From Lunularia cruciata (taxonomy: Eukaryota; Streptophyta; Marchantiopsida; Lunulariales; Lunulariaceae): DNA of 64,000 nucleotides. The first letter of the stretch is position 1. Each line of letters starts with the position of its first letter. A model generated the notes under the pieces. The model saw only the letters and a list, made by a program, of their open reading frames with translations, was not told the origin of the DNA and searched no databases. Below, piece after piece: positions 46,948 to 59,388 of the stretch. Location: NCBI GenBank assembly GCA_948567375.1, contig OX419760.1:32860001-32924000 (forward strand), given 5' to 3'. Made by a program: the position numbers and the translations under genes.

Positions 46948-47877
46948 TTGAGGTACATGAAACAATACAAAGAAACTCAAGAGCTCAAGAACAAGTCTAC
47001 AAGAGAAGGTCTCACAAAGAAGGAGTATGGCAGATGGTTGAGAACTGTAGAAGATAAATTGAATGGAGTGTGCTCACATTTTGCTAGAATGGAAGCCATG
47101 TTCAGGAACAAAGCAAACATTAGTCCACTTGTTATAGTAAGTTTGGGAGATTTTAATCCCAATTTGAGCAAGGTTGGCGTGGAGGAGGTCCATGAAGGTA
47201 CAGAGGAGGGCTCTCAATTTCTATCTCCCTTACAGGTAGTGCTCCCCGACTTGTGCCCCCAATTTGTCCTAAACACCCAAGCTATGGAAAGTATACCTAG
47301 TGTTTACATGGACAACTGAATCCAATCACCCAAGGACAAGTCACCATTTGTTGCACCAATAGAGGACTCACCTTTTGTTACACCACCTCCTCTAACTTCT
47401 ACAAGGGATGAGTCAGTGCACTTTCCCCAACCAAGAAGGAGAACATGACCCAAAGAGAAGAAAAGGTGGATTGTCAACAAGTAAGGTATTAGGGATGTCA
47501 CTTAGTATGTCATTGTCTTAGGATTTAGCAAAATTACCATGTTGAAGGCAAATACTATAGAATCCAAGGAGAAGTTATGACTAGCTGAACTAGAATTCAC
47601 CAACATAAGAAAAAGAGAGAAAACATTGATGAAAATAGAAGCCAAGCATGTTAGATTAAAGACAGAGAAGGTGAAAGTTGAAATTGAGAAGAAATTGAGT
47701 GCGGGTAAAAGGAAAGCTAGGGTAGATAAACACAGATTCAAGGAGAAGAGTTTAGAGTCAAAGAATAGTCATGAAATCAAAATGAGTCTCTTATATGCAA
47801 GAAAATCTCTTGAGGAAATAAGCCAATATTTTGAAGTGCTAACTCAAGTTCAAGAAAATCCTACTCCAAATTCATAA
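46948..47877 (+). pseudogene. Charged, coiled-coil ORF remnant
   Basis: The ORF 46948-47319 (RYMKQYKETQELKNK, YGRWLRTVEDKLNG) is followed, through stops, by a Pro/Ser-rich segment and a Lys-rich coil (ORF 47626-47877, VKVEIEKKLSAGKRKARVDK). The plan of globular start, Pro-rich middle and coiled end resembles family X, without clear matches. Probably another repeat-encoded relic; function unknown. Confidence 0.45.
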
Positions 47878-47939
47878 TACTTTAGGGATAGTGAATAGCA
47901 TACAACAATGTAACATGAGTATGTTATAATAAAGTTGAG

Positions 47940-49300
47940 TTTAATGGACTTGACAAAACTCTATATTATCACTATTGCAAAATTTGATGTTCATCGGCAT
48001 TGGAAGCTACTTGTTGATGATGCTCAATGCTACCCATTGACACCTTGTGCTGCCAAGTGTTATACTATTGAGTTTGCCACATGGCAAGTAGCGCCGATTG
48101 GGTTTTGGGTGATGCAAGACTGCATGCGTTGGTGCTCACCATTGACACTAATGTCACCCAATGTTGCACCCCAAGTTTAGGCCATGGTAAGGGGCACCAA
48201 TTGGGTTCTAGGTGACACTTGAGGGCGCACATATGTGCAAAGCGATGTAGGTTAATGAGTTTTCATGGACGTCCAATGCCATGGGATGCCGCCTAATGCC
48301 GCTAGGGTCCACCAAGCTTAATCGCATTGGTTAAGGGCAACACATGATGGCACTTGTTGTTTGTGGGTGGCATTTGTAGGCACCAAGGATTGCCAAGTTT
48401 GATGCACCATGCACAAGTGATACAAAACACATCCAAATCGACATGACATGAGAGTTTGACAAGGAGAAATTGAGAATTAATGAAAAAGTGTATAAATGTG
48501 TATACATATACATAAGATGTGTATAAATGTAGAGCAACTAAAAATGGCTATGCTATAGGAGAAGGAGGTGAAGAAGAAGAGGGAGATGCCATATTGTGTC
48601 TAAGTGTTGTTACTACGTCATGAAGTCTTTGACAATATATACATGATTTTGAATCCTAAATAGACTCTTTGACCACCAAAGAGACCACTCGCTTTTATCC
48701 AAGTTTTGGTGCTTGATATTGGTAGCAAGAAGAGAATATGTGTCACTACTATATTAACTCCCTATGGGAGTTCAAACCACTACCACATGCTCCGTAGCAA
48801 CCACTCTACTACATCTGGAGTAAGATCTATCTACAAGATAACCTCAAAGTGTAGCAAACAAAACTAGATGAAATGGCTAACAACAAGATGAGCTACCCAC
48901 CCTATAGGCCCTAATTGTGTGTGAGGGCACCAACCATGCCTAGTCATCTAGCTCTTCCATGCATGGAAATTGGTGCTACCACAAAGCCATAATAATGCCA
49001 AACAAGTAACATCTACAACAATAATCTTCTTCTGCATAAAGCTTGGGAAGAATCTACTTGGAATGTACTCTCTTGATAGAAAAATCCTCTCTCTAAACTC
49101 AGTACAAGTGCCCTAAGTCTCCACACTATGAGGTAACACATGGGTAGCATCTATCATAGGGATGGCATTGGTCTGGGGTCTGCATCTCACTATGAGTATG
49201 GGTCTAGCAAGCAATAATATGTAGTCTTGGTCCAAGATAAGTCACATGAGCCCTCATCTGAGCTAGATTACTCTCACTCTCCTTTATCTGAACATGTGCA
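47940..49300. other. Repeat-derived region rich in GGCACC/GGTGCC words
   Basis: From 47990 to about 48440 the DNA is more GC-rich and full of short words such as GGCACCAA, GCCATGG and TGGTGC. Similar segments recur at about 50960-51190, 54040-54330 and 55260-55500. I take them for worn members of one non-coding repeat family, perhaps LTRs. Confidence 0.4.
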
Positions 49301-49491
49301 ATCTCATACCTCTCCATAGCAAATGCTAACTCTTGTGCTTGATTCTATAACTAGACCTTATAACACTCCACCATGGCAGTGGCACCTAGGATGTCTAAGT
49401 CTAAGTCAGCTAATCTCTACTATCTCTCTCCATCTCAAAAGTAATCAAGGTCAAATACCTCTCCTCCTTTGTAATAAGAGTATCCTCTTAC

Positions 49492-49810
49492 TCACAAAGG
49501 AGTCTCTCTCTCTCTCTCTAATAAAAATCTATCATGCTTCTCAAAGCTCTCCAATCTACTCTCACACTCAAGTACTAATCTCTCTTGTTCTTCTACACTC
49601 TCTGATCTACTCTTGCGATCAAGCACTAATCTCTCTTGCTCCTCTATAGTCTCCAATCTACTTTGGCACTCAAGCACAAACCTCTCTTGCTCCTCTACAT
49701 TCTCTAATCTACTCTAGTGCTCAAGCACTAATCTCTCTTGCTACTCTACACTCCCCAACCGCCTCTCTTGCTCAAGGAGATGTCTCTCTACCTCCTAAGC
49801 TACTTGAACA
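49492..49810 (-). pseudogene. 20-residue coiled-coil repeat ORF
   Basis: Five imperfect units of 60 bp encode, on the minus strand, repeats of the type RLESVEEQERLVLECES. Because 60 is a multiple of three, the frame is kept from unit to unit, and changes are often conservative. Two stops lie in the upstream units. The 61-codon ORF 49492-49677 is the open part. It is predicted to be a helical coil; the plus-strand shadow ORF is not real. Confidence 0.5.
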
Positions 49811-50456
49811 CAATCATCTAAAACATGCATGATGTCAATAAACACAAGGAGAAGATGAAGGTACTCTGAAGTGCATGGGATCATGTGCCCCTACCACGGA
49901 TGGAGAAAGGAGAGAAGTGGAAGAAAAGGGAGAAGGAACTATCTCAAAGGATGAAGATGGAGAAGAAACTTTCTTAACCCAACTATCATGACCTAACCTC
50001 ACTAATGATTAGGGTTATGTCTCAACACAAATTTGTTGAATTCTTGTTCACAAGTGGTACATTTAGTCATCCATCAAGTAAAAATGAATTTTCAAATCAA
50101 GTAAATACACAAAAATATTAACTAAGGTATGCTAAATTAACTCATTTTTAAATCTAGTAATGGTATTTACAATAGAACTTTGTAAATTTTCAAACATACA
50201 AATATAGATAAATAAATATGCCAAAACTCAAATCTAATGAATTACTCACCATCCTCATCCTCCATATCATCAACATTCTCATCCTCATATGATCTATCTA
50301 CATCCTCATATGAGCTATTTGCATCCTCATGATCATCATCATGCTCTCCTTGGCGTATAATCTACTCCTCTCCATCACTCAAGTACATCATGCCATCCTC
50401 AAGAATGAAACCTCTCTCCACAAAGAGATGAGTGAGTATCTACCCAAGGAAGGTGA
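49811..50456 (-). other. Acidic, low-complexity link between two ORF pieces
   Basis: The minus strand around 50240-50340 encodes a D/E/Y-rich run (from repeats of ATGAGGATG). It lies between the 143-codon ORF and the coiled repeats and may join them as one former protein. Confidence 0.35.
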
Positions 50457-50888
50457 TCAAAACCTATGCCCCTTAGGACTCCTCAATTGGCTTTGCAAAC
50501 TTCCCACCTTAGCAATGATAGCTCTAAATGTTAACTCTCCCCAATCATAATCCTCCACAACAAATCTCCTCAACTTTGTCTTGGTGTTGAGTATCAAATG
50601 TTTGTGTACAATCTTGGGCCTAATAGTTGGTCCAACAAGTGCACACATCAATTGGAAGAAAGCCCTAAATAGAAGATACACACATTGCTTTTCAAGATAC
50701 CTTTTTGCAACCATGTCCCTTTGTGGAAACCAATTTGAAACACTTGTGTAAAGAACAATCCTCCATCTTGGTATTCTCTCCCTTGGCATGGCAAGTGCAT
50801 CTCTAACTATATCCACTATCAATTGAAATTGCCTTATTCTTACCAAACCTATGCAAGAATTCTTTTCCCAAGAACTCACAAACTCCAT
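50457..50888 (-). pseudogene. 143-codon ORF, unrecognised
   Basis: A protein-like ORF with SNWFPQRDMVAKRYLEKQ and FRAFFQLMCALVGPTIRPK. With the acidic run and 20-residue repeats downstream it could be the start of one decayed mobile-element gene. No known domain recognised. Confidence 0.4.
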
Positions 50889-52089
50889 ACATGGAAGAAC
50901 CTACAAAAACCACCAAGAAAAAAAGCCTTAAACCTCAATCCTCATACCCAAAGACACTAGGTGCCACTTGGAGACACCCCCAAACAGGAAAAAAGAGAGG
51001 AGCGGCAGTGGTTGCAGCTTGTTGCTGCCATGGGATAGGGTTTAGAATAGGAATGTCGTGGGATGACATCCGTCAATGTTGGCAAACGGTTTCCATGGTG
51101 CCAAGTGCGCAATGATGCAATGTAGAGCACGGAGCACCACCCAAAGCCACATGTAAACACCCACTGGTGCTGCCAGTGTTAAGGGAATTGTTTGGTCTTG
51201 AGAATGCACCAAGTGCATGGCTGCTCGTGCTCAATTTGTTCTTATTGTCAATGCCTTGAAGTTTCCCGTAGTTTGACACTCTCTATCTATTCTTGGACTG
51301 TTAGAAATCTCTTCTTTGCTAGAGCATGTTGTTTTCAATTGCTCTTGAGGTTGGCTCTCACTGAAGGTTCTATGTTTATCCTTGATCTTAACAGGATTGG
51401 TCATGTTTTGTGGGGTTCGGGTTTATGGGTTTCTATCCTTGCATGTGTTATATTTTAGTTTTCCAATTAAGTTCAGCCTATGGTTTTGGATCTGGCAGCT
51501 CATAGAGCTGGGTCAGTTGGTCTCTTAAGAGAATAACAACAAGTGATCTATTTTGACTCAAACCCAGATACCCAGATCATCAAACTGCGCCATTCACATA
51601 GACTGGACTAAGAGCTCCTAGAATGGAGTTTTTTCTTGACGCTAGCCATAGATCCAAATTCACATTGGTTTCAAGGCCTCATCATTTATAGGAATACCAA
51701 ACTGTGGAGTTCATAGGTTCTGGACAAGCCAAACAGTTCTAGTCTATATAGTGTCTGCAATAGGCTCTTCAACAAATCATCAACTCAGCTGGAGAACTTC
51801 ACATACACTCTATCCGACAGCAGTCAAGGCAACTCACCCTCTAAACCTCTTCATTCTCTTACACCATTGTTTTGCAAATCAGATTCACTCCATTCAGACA
51901 GGTCAGCCAACCTTGAATCTTTTCTTTCCCCTGCTTTAGATGAGCTAAGCCACTTTGAAATTCTCCTCCTCTTGTTCCTTGACAAGCTCTTATCACTGCA
52001 TGTTCTACCACTCTTCACATTCAAGAAAACTCCTTCTCTGCCATATCTCTCTCTTTCTTCCTTGTCTAGCTCCTGTCATTGCTTATTCA
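50889..52089. other. No gene recognised
   Basis: It holds one GGTGCC-type worn segment (about 50960-51190) and otherwise unassigned sequence leading into the minisatellite. Confidence 0.5.
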
Positions 52090-53640
52090 ACCACTCTTCA
52101 CAACATTTTCTCAAAAATCTTTCTTCACTCTCCTGTCCTCACCTTGGCAACTCCTGTAGCAAACCTCTTGACCTGCAAAAATCCTTCTTTAGTTCTGTCC
52201 TTCTTCTCTCTCACAACATTTTCCCAAAGATCTTTCTTCACTCTCCTGTCCTCACCTTTGTGAGAATTTCACCTTGGCAACTCCTACAACAAACCCTACT
52301 GACCTACAAAAATCCTTCTCCAATTTTGTCCTTCTCAAGTTCTGTCCTTCTCCTTTCTCACAACATTTTCCCAGAAATATTTCTTCACTCTCTTGTCCTC
52401 ACCTTTGTGAGATTCTCACCTTGGCAACTCTTGCATCAAACCCTACTGACTTGCAAAAATCCTTCTCCAGTTCTATCCTTCTTCTCTCTCACAACATTTT
52501 TCCAAAAATCTTTCTTCACTTTCCTATCCTCACCTTCGTGAGATTCTCACCTTGGCAACTCTTGTAGCAAACCCTCCTGACTTGCAAAAATCCTTCTCCA
52601 ATTTTGTCCTTCTTCTCTCTCACAACATTTTTCCAAAAATCTTTCTTCACTCTCATGTCCTCACCTTTGTGAGATTCTCACCTTGGCAACTCCTGCAGCA
52701 AACCCTACTGACCTGCAAAAATCCTTCTCCAATTTTGTCCTTCTTCTCTCTCACAACATTTTCCCAAAAATCTTTCTTCACTCTCCTGTCCTCACTTTTG
52801 TGAGATTCTCACCTTGGCAACTCTTGCATCAAACCCTCTAGACTAGCAAAAATCCTTCTCTAGTTCTGTCCTTATCCTCTCTTACAACATTTTTCTAGAA
52901 ATCTTTCTTCACTCTCTTGTCCTCACCTTTGTGAGATTCTCACCTTGGCAACTCCTGCAGCAAACCCTCATGACCTGCAAAAATCCTTCTCCAGTTATGT
53001 CCTTCTTCTCTCTCACAACTTTCCCAAAAATCTTTCTCACTCTCTTGTCCTCACCTTTGTGAGATTCTCACCTTGGCAACTCCTACAGCAAACCCTCCAG
53101 ACCTGCAAAAATCCTTCTCCAATTCTGTCCTTCTTCTCTCACAATAATTTTCCGGAAATTGTTCTTCACTCTCTTGTCCTCACCTTTGTAAGGTTCTCAC
53201 CTTGGCAACTCTTGCAGCAAACCCTCATGACTTGCAAAAATCCTTCTCTAGTTTTGTCCTTCTCCTCTCTCACAGCATTTTCCTAGAAATCTTTCTTCAC
53301 TCTCTTGTCCTCGCCTTCATGAGATTCTTACCTTGGCAACTCCTGCAGCAAACCCTACTGACCTGCAAAAATCCTTCTCCAATTTTGTCCTTCTCCTCTT
53401 TCACAACATTTTCCTAGAAATCTTTCTTCACTCTTTTGTCCTCACCTTTGTGAGATTCTCACCTTGGCAACTCCTGCAACAAACCTTATTGACCTACAAA
53501 AATCCTTCTCCAATTCTGTCCTTCTTCTCTCTCACAACATCTTCCCAGAAATCTTTCTTCACTCTCCTGTCCTCACCTTTATGAGATTCTCACATTGGCA
53601 ACTCACCTTTATGAGATTCTCACATTGGCAACTCGTGCAG
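52090..53640. repeat. 131-bp minisatellite, about 12 units
   Basis: CACCTTGGCAACTC recurs at 52140, 52270, 52417, 52548, 52679, 52810, 52941, 53069, 53198, 53329, 53460 and 53591 (as CACATTGG), with an extra 30-bp partial repeat at 53621. The unit is CT-rich, with AGCAAACCCT, TGCAAAAATCCTTCT and CACAACATTTT blocks. The usual period is 131; units of 128-130 and one of 147 occur. A period of 131 shifts the frame each unit, so the many overlapping ORFs here are by-products. Confidence 0.95.
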
Positions 53641-53699
53641 CAAACCCTACTGAACTATGAAAATCCTTCTCCAGTTTTGTCCTTCATCACTCTCTCTTC

Positions 53700-55780
53700 A
53701 CTGTCAAAAACCCTCTAATCCTCCCAAAGTATTTCCAAACTCAAAAAAACTCTATTTTCTCCTCCACTAAGGAAAATACTCTTAACTCCAATAACATAAA
53801 AACAAAACCTTAGCTTGTGTAACCCGACATTATTTCCTGGCGCAAGCCACATTAAAAGAATCCTTGAGCTTATAACACCACAAGCTATTTCTGGGCTTCA
53901 CAATAATATAGCAAATATCTCCCATGGCAAGGCAACATAAAACAACACCCAAGACATATTGACATAAATCTGAGTTCCTTACAATAAGAAGAAGAGAAAA
54001 AGAAAGTTTATCATACCAAAGACATCAAGGGTACGCGTGGGCTATTTTCTTGATGACACCAGTGAGGCACAATTGCATTGCGGACCGCTATGGGATAGGA
54101 TTTTACACAAAAAAAGATCCTAGTGGCATTAGGTGGTACTCATGGATGTTGCAAGATAGAAGGGTTTAGGGTGTGGATGACGCCAAGTGACGCTTGCAGA
54201 CGTAGGCTAGGGTTGGAAGGCACTATAGAACAAGTGCAAGAAGGCACAAGGTGATGCCTATTGATACAGAGTGGCATAAGAAGGCATTGTGGGACAAACA
54301 TAGTTGGCATTGGGTGACGCCCATAGGCACCGAGAATCATGAACACCTAAGAAGGAGAAATACAAAAATATAGAGGCTAAACTTTTTGCAACTGAAAAAA
54401 TGGAAAAAGACATGGAGAAATTGAGAAAAATAGTTAAGAAGGCCAGTTTGATACCTCTAGATGTATGTACTAAAGGCTAAGAGTAATTTCAAGGCTGATT
54501 ACATCCAGTTTGACCTCCAAAATTCCAACTACAGCGGTTCAAATATGATGTTTGTCTAGCCAACACCATTTGATGAAGTTCATTGGGTTTTGAATTGTGT
54601 GAAAAGCAATAAGCCAATCTACTTCTTGAGTATTTCTCATTTTGGACCTCAAAAATCTTCTCATATCCCTAGATTTTTTCCATGGATATGTAAATGTAGG
54701 ATTTATGAAGAAATTTTGTTCTTTGCTCTCCTCTCCCTTCTCACTTGTGTTCAAAAACTACTCACAAACTCTCTCCTCTCCTTCCCAATTTTGAATCTTC
54801 TCTCCTCTCCTTCCCAATTTAATATTTTTCTCTCCATCCCAATTTCAAATCCTCCTCTCCTTCTTAGTTTGAATTTTGGTCCTCCTTCTTAGTTTCAAAG
54901 TCTAATCAAATGTAAAACTCTCTCAAAGCACACCACTAAATCTCGACCTAAAAAATCAATTAGCACTCAACACTCAAAACACCTTTGAAACTCCACAATG
55001 CTCTAAATTGGTCTACATAGTTGCTCCACCTTTGAAACTCCACAATCCTCCTTTGAACACCCATGAAGCTCAAGTGCAAAGTGCAAATAGTTCTTGCCCA
55101 AATGACTTCCCAAAATGGTTCAATTCTAAAAATTGTGAAACATATGTGCAAGAGGAAGGTTCATACAGCCCCCATGCAAAAAAATATATGTATATCCTTT
55201 ACTAATTAAACTTGTATTTGAGTGTAAAGAACCCAAATTTTGGGAGAAATAATTTGAATCTTGAATGACAACCAACGACAATATGCAGCACACCATGTTG
55301 CCAACCAATGCACCCCAACATTACTTTGAGCCTGAGTGCCAACAAGCACCAATGGGTGCCAACCAAATTTAAACAAGCTAGAGGGTGGCTCCCAATGCTT
55401 GCTAGCGTCTACGGGCAAGAGTTGGTTGGTGCCACCCTTACCAACCAAGATTAATATGGTCTTCCATACACAAAGCATCAATCAGCACCATCCAACAATG
55501 CCTACTTTAGAGTTGGTATCTTTGAGTGCCATCTAGCAACTTTGGAGTGACAACTTAGCAAACACCAAGCCTTTCAAGTCTAAATTGTGCATCCCTAAGC
55601 ATTCTTCTTGCAATTTTACATAAAGATCCCGTCATGGTTAAGGGAGCAAACATTTTGTAAACTTGGTGTTGGTGATGAAAACAAGAAACAATGCCAAATA
55701 TGAAGAGTTGAAGAATAAATAATTTATTATAGAGAAACTCAATCGAGTATATCATTGAGGTGATAATCAAGGCATCATTG
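53700..55780. other. Worn repeat region, CT-rich in part
   Basis: It contains a GGTGCC-type segment at 54040-54330, a CT-rich stretch at 54700-54900 and another such segment at 55260-55500. The short direct repeat CACCTTTGAAACTCCACAAT occurs at about 54978 and 55027. No gene recognised. Confidence 0.5.
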
Positions 55781-55869
55781 CATCACCCTTGATCTACCTT
55801 CTTCTCTACCAAGTTCTATACCATCAAAAGACATTTCTAAATCTATTTGAGCTTCCTCATTAAATCCAC

Positions 55870-56520
55870 CATTGTCTTTTAACCAAATGTATGACCTATT
55901 GATTAAAAATTTATGTAAAATAATACACATTGAAACCCACTTTAACAAAATGCATTTCTACTATTGTCTTTAAGTTGCACTCTTAGCTCATTAAGAGAAA
56001 GCCATCTAGCTTTCAGTACTCCTATACAATGCTCATTTATCACCCTTGCCTTTGCCAAATATTTGTTGAACTCTTGCTTGTCCTTTAATTAGACCTGCTT
56101 GAAATTTGGGACTAGGTGATGCATGGGTACATAACCAGAATCACCTAAAAGTACTCCTTTGCCTCAAAAGTGTGACAACACCCTCTCTAGTTCAAATCAT
56201 TACAAAATGATGATTTTTTCAAACAAGTCATGTTGTGACATGATCATGGCATTCCTGCAAATAAAGAAACCAAATCATACTTTTAATAAAATCTTGCAAT
56301 AGTACAAAGAGGAGCACCAATGCATTGAACCAAAAAAAACATAGAACTTACCTCTAGTAAAATGTATAGTTCTCCTTTTATCATCACAAATTACTTGGCC
56401 TTTATGGAATATGAACCCTTGTGGCTGAAATAGATTTCTCTATCCACGGTGGGTTGAGCAACAAGAGGAAACAATGTTCCATCTACTAAAACAACACAAC
56501 CAAGGAAACCTTTCTATGCA
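55870..56520 (-). pseudogene. PIF/Harbinger transposase relic (DDE_Tnp_4 type)
   Basis: On the minus strand the DDE core is readable: first D in VLVDGTLFP (56481-56483), followed by YFSHKGSYSIKAK; second D in LLGDSGYVP (56140-56142); E in RVINEHCIGVLKARW (56032-56034). These are the hallmarks of HARBI1-like transposases, which cut and paste DNA with help from a Myb-like partner; no partner is seen here. Several stops and at least one frame break show it is dead. Terminal inverted repeats were not found. Confidence 0.8.
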
Positions 56521-57939
56521 AAAACTGCCAATATCCTCCTCCTCTCCTCATGCTCATACCATGCGACTTGACTCCTCGTCAAATCTAGTATAGCTATCAT
56601 AACTCTATCTATAAAGGCAATTGTTGACCATCACTAAAGCCCCAAGTATTTAACCCCCACACAACACAAGTTCCATTGCCTTGATGCCCAAATCTATCCA
56701 GAGCTAGAGCTACTTGGATCCACATTGGTGTTTGCTCTCTTTGGTAGCTATTTTTCAAAAATAGTGTGCATTTTAATCAAATCCACTTATGTTGAAAAGA
56801 ATTGACATCCATTCTACTAAGTTGGCAAAAGGCCTTAAGATCAAGATTTTTAAAGTACTTTATCACAAATTCTTGACTATGAGGATAAGTAACTTGGAGT
56901 TCCAGTACTGATGTGTATGTGCATACTACCACCCACTAATCAATAATTCTAGCAGATCTAAATCTCCTCCTACTTCATTGTCTTCATCTTCTAATCTTTC
57001 TAGTGGGATCTCCAAGTCTAATCAAATAATCCATTGAATACATTTTCTAATATTTCTAGTTAGTTCTATATGAGTGCTCCCTCTTGACATGTTCTCTTGA
57101 CTTGATTCATAATGAAAAAAGGTAACACCTTCTCACAATCTCTATTCTCTACACACATGACAAGAGAACAAGATCAAAAATTTCATTTAATAGCTAGTAC
57201 TAGAACAAGGAACTTTTTGAATAATGAAATTGAGGATTTTGGATAGTGTGCTTCAAACAAATTCACTCCCCTTTCCAACCTTCATACAACTCACACTCAA
57301 ATCTTCCCACTCCAAAAAAGTTCACTCCTCTTTCCAACCTTCACACAACATGCACTCAAATCTTCCCACTCCATGATCAATTTTCACATTCTTGTCATCT
57401 TGTACATAAATCTCCCAACTTGGCGGTCAATTTTCTTGGTCATTGGTGTTATTGTACATCACACCATTGCCCCCTTTGATGGCCACCACCCTCACTCTAA
57501 CCTAAATGAGGCACTTTATTAACCCTATTATGTAATTAATGTGTTATGGTGTGACAACAGAAAACTCCATATCCCTTATTTTCTACAAACCACCACTTAT
57601 GGAGTGTGCTAATAATAAGGAACTTGGCTGAAACTCCATAGTGGAACTCTTTCCTCCTCCCGCCTACACTCCTTACCAGTTTAGTCAACACTTTGTAATA
57701 ATCTATATGAAAATATATAGGGCTTCATAAAACTATTTTTGAACCCCCTATTACTTCTTAAACTTTTGGAGAGAAGTCAACCTTTGGAGTTCTTCAATCT
57801 CATCATATTCCTTGTTTGTTGGTGTTGAGATGTTGGGAAGATAATTCTAAGGATATGTGTGGAGGGAGAGGAAAATTGGAGGGTGATTATCTCCCAAAAC
57901 ATCTCAAGTAATTTGTTCTAGTTGTTAAATATTTTGACT
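56521..57939. other. Spacer, probably the rest of the Harbinger element and flank
   Basis: No further transposase motif is clear beyond 56600. It holds one tandem duplication at 57262-57373. Confidence 0.45.
57262..57373. repeat. Tandem duplication, 59-bp period
   Basis: TTCACTCCCCTTTCCAACCT to ATCTTCCCACTCCA occurs at 57262-57314 and again at 57321-57373 with four changes. Confidence 0.85.
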
Positions 57940-58800
57940 ACCTTTTCTATAGTACCTTTTAGATATCTTAAAAAAATTCATTTGATACATTCCAATATTG
58001 TCTCCCCGGATTGGCCATGAAATTGCTCATAGCTCCCACTACATGTGTAATGTCTGGTCTATACATATCATTGCATATATTAGGTTGCTTACGAATGAAG
58101 CATATGGTACTTTTGACATATCTTTTAGCTCTTCATCATCCTTGGGTAACTTTTTCTTTGATAGCTTAAAAGGACTTACCAAAGGTGTCTTTATAGAACT
58201 TGCATTTGTCATGTTGAACCTTTCCAATATAGCTTTCCAATATACCTTGAAATGTTCTAGCCACTTTGTCCCTTTCAATCTTCAGCCCAAGTATCTATTT
58301 TGTTTCACCCATGTCTTTCAATTCAAACTCTCTTGATAATTCTTTCTTCCATCTGTCAACCTCTAGTATGTTTGGTCTAGTTATCACCATATCAATAACA
58401 TACAAAAGTAAGATGATAGAACTACTATCAAGAGTCTTGCGATAACAACAATGATCCTCTTGATATCTTGTAAAACTATTATTGATCACGGATATATCTA
58501 ATTTCTTGTATCATAATATTGGAGCTTTTTTCAAACCATATAAGCTTTTCTTCAAGTTGCATACCAAGTGCTCCTTGTCAAGGACTACAAAGCCAACAAG
58601 TTTTTTCATATAGATTTATTCATCATCATGTAGAAACATAAAAGTGATATCCATTTGCTCTAATATATAGGTCTTTTGCTGCCACTATACTGCAAACCAC
58701 TCTCAATGGTGAGTGCTTGACTACCAACAGAAAAATCTCAATGTAATCAATCCCTTCGTTCTCTTGAAAGCCTTTCATAACTAACCTTTCCTTGTTGTCA
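57940..58800 (-). pseudogene. Ty1/copia reverse transcriptase relic
   Basis: Minus strand, read leftwards: SLYGLKKAP (about 58540), then LLYVIDMVI where the catalytic YVDD box is expected (second-to-last Asp changed to Ile), FELKDMGETK, KTPLVSPFKLS, and VPYASFVSNLIYAMICI. These are standard copia RT/RNase H landmarks in order. Frames break between the ORFs 58295-58489 and 58039-58278. LTRs are not seen; the right end abuts the gypsy copy 2 LTR near 58800-58843. Confidence 0.88.
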
Positions 58801-58842
58801 TGATATTTGTAGCGCCCAAGCTAGTTTGCTTGATGTTAGAGT

Positions 58843-59207
58843 GGTAGTGTTGACAATCATAGTATTTTGGTAGTTACTCATGGACTACTTGTTGTGGTCA
58901 AATTTCATGTTAGAGCTATTGATCACATGGTGAGACCCATTGTCACTTGCATCATTTGTACCAAATGATGTGCTATCAATAGCATCATTAAGGCTAGAGA
59001 CCTAAGTCAAGTAGAGGGGTATGAAGTGTAGCTCTAGAGAGCTCACTTCTTTGATGTTGAGCTTTCAAGTTCTTGGCTATGGTGGACAAAGTCCGGCAAG
59101 CATCACATGGAGTCTCTCAGCTAGAGTGTGGATTGATTGTAATTAGTGCGTGATTATTGGCGGATTTTTGAGTGTGATTCAAGTGGAAGAATGAAATGAT
59201 TACAACA
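58843..59207 (+). repeat. Partial 5' LTR, copy 2
   Basis: It aligns with about 8170-8568; shared blocks include CTCCAGAGAGCTCA-type sequence, TTCTTGGCTATGG and AGCAAGCATCAC. It ends near GATTACAACA. The start with TGTGGCAC is missing. Confidence 0.7.
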
Positions 59208-59388
59208 AAGAAGTGAGAGTCAAGGGAAAATTGGGTGTAAGAATTGAGGGTATTGGTGGTATCTCCAAGCCTGGTTGATCATTGGTACATTTGATTGTAG
59301 TCTTAGATTTCCTTGAGAGTGATCATGTGCAAAAGCCCCATTTGAGTTGATGTAGATTTGGTAGTGGGGTAGACGGTGTGAAGAACAC

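Noticed and set aside
51867-53718. Chain of overlapping plus-strand ORFs up to 224 codons
   Set aside because: They follow the 131-bp minisatellite in shifting frames; composition, not coding, explains them.
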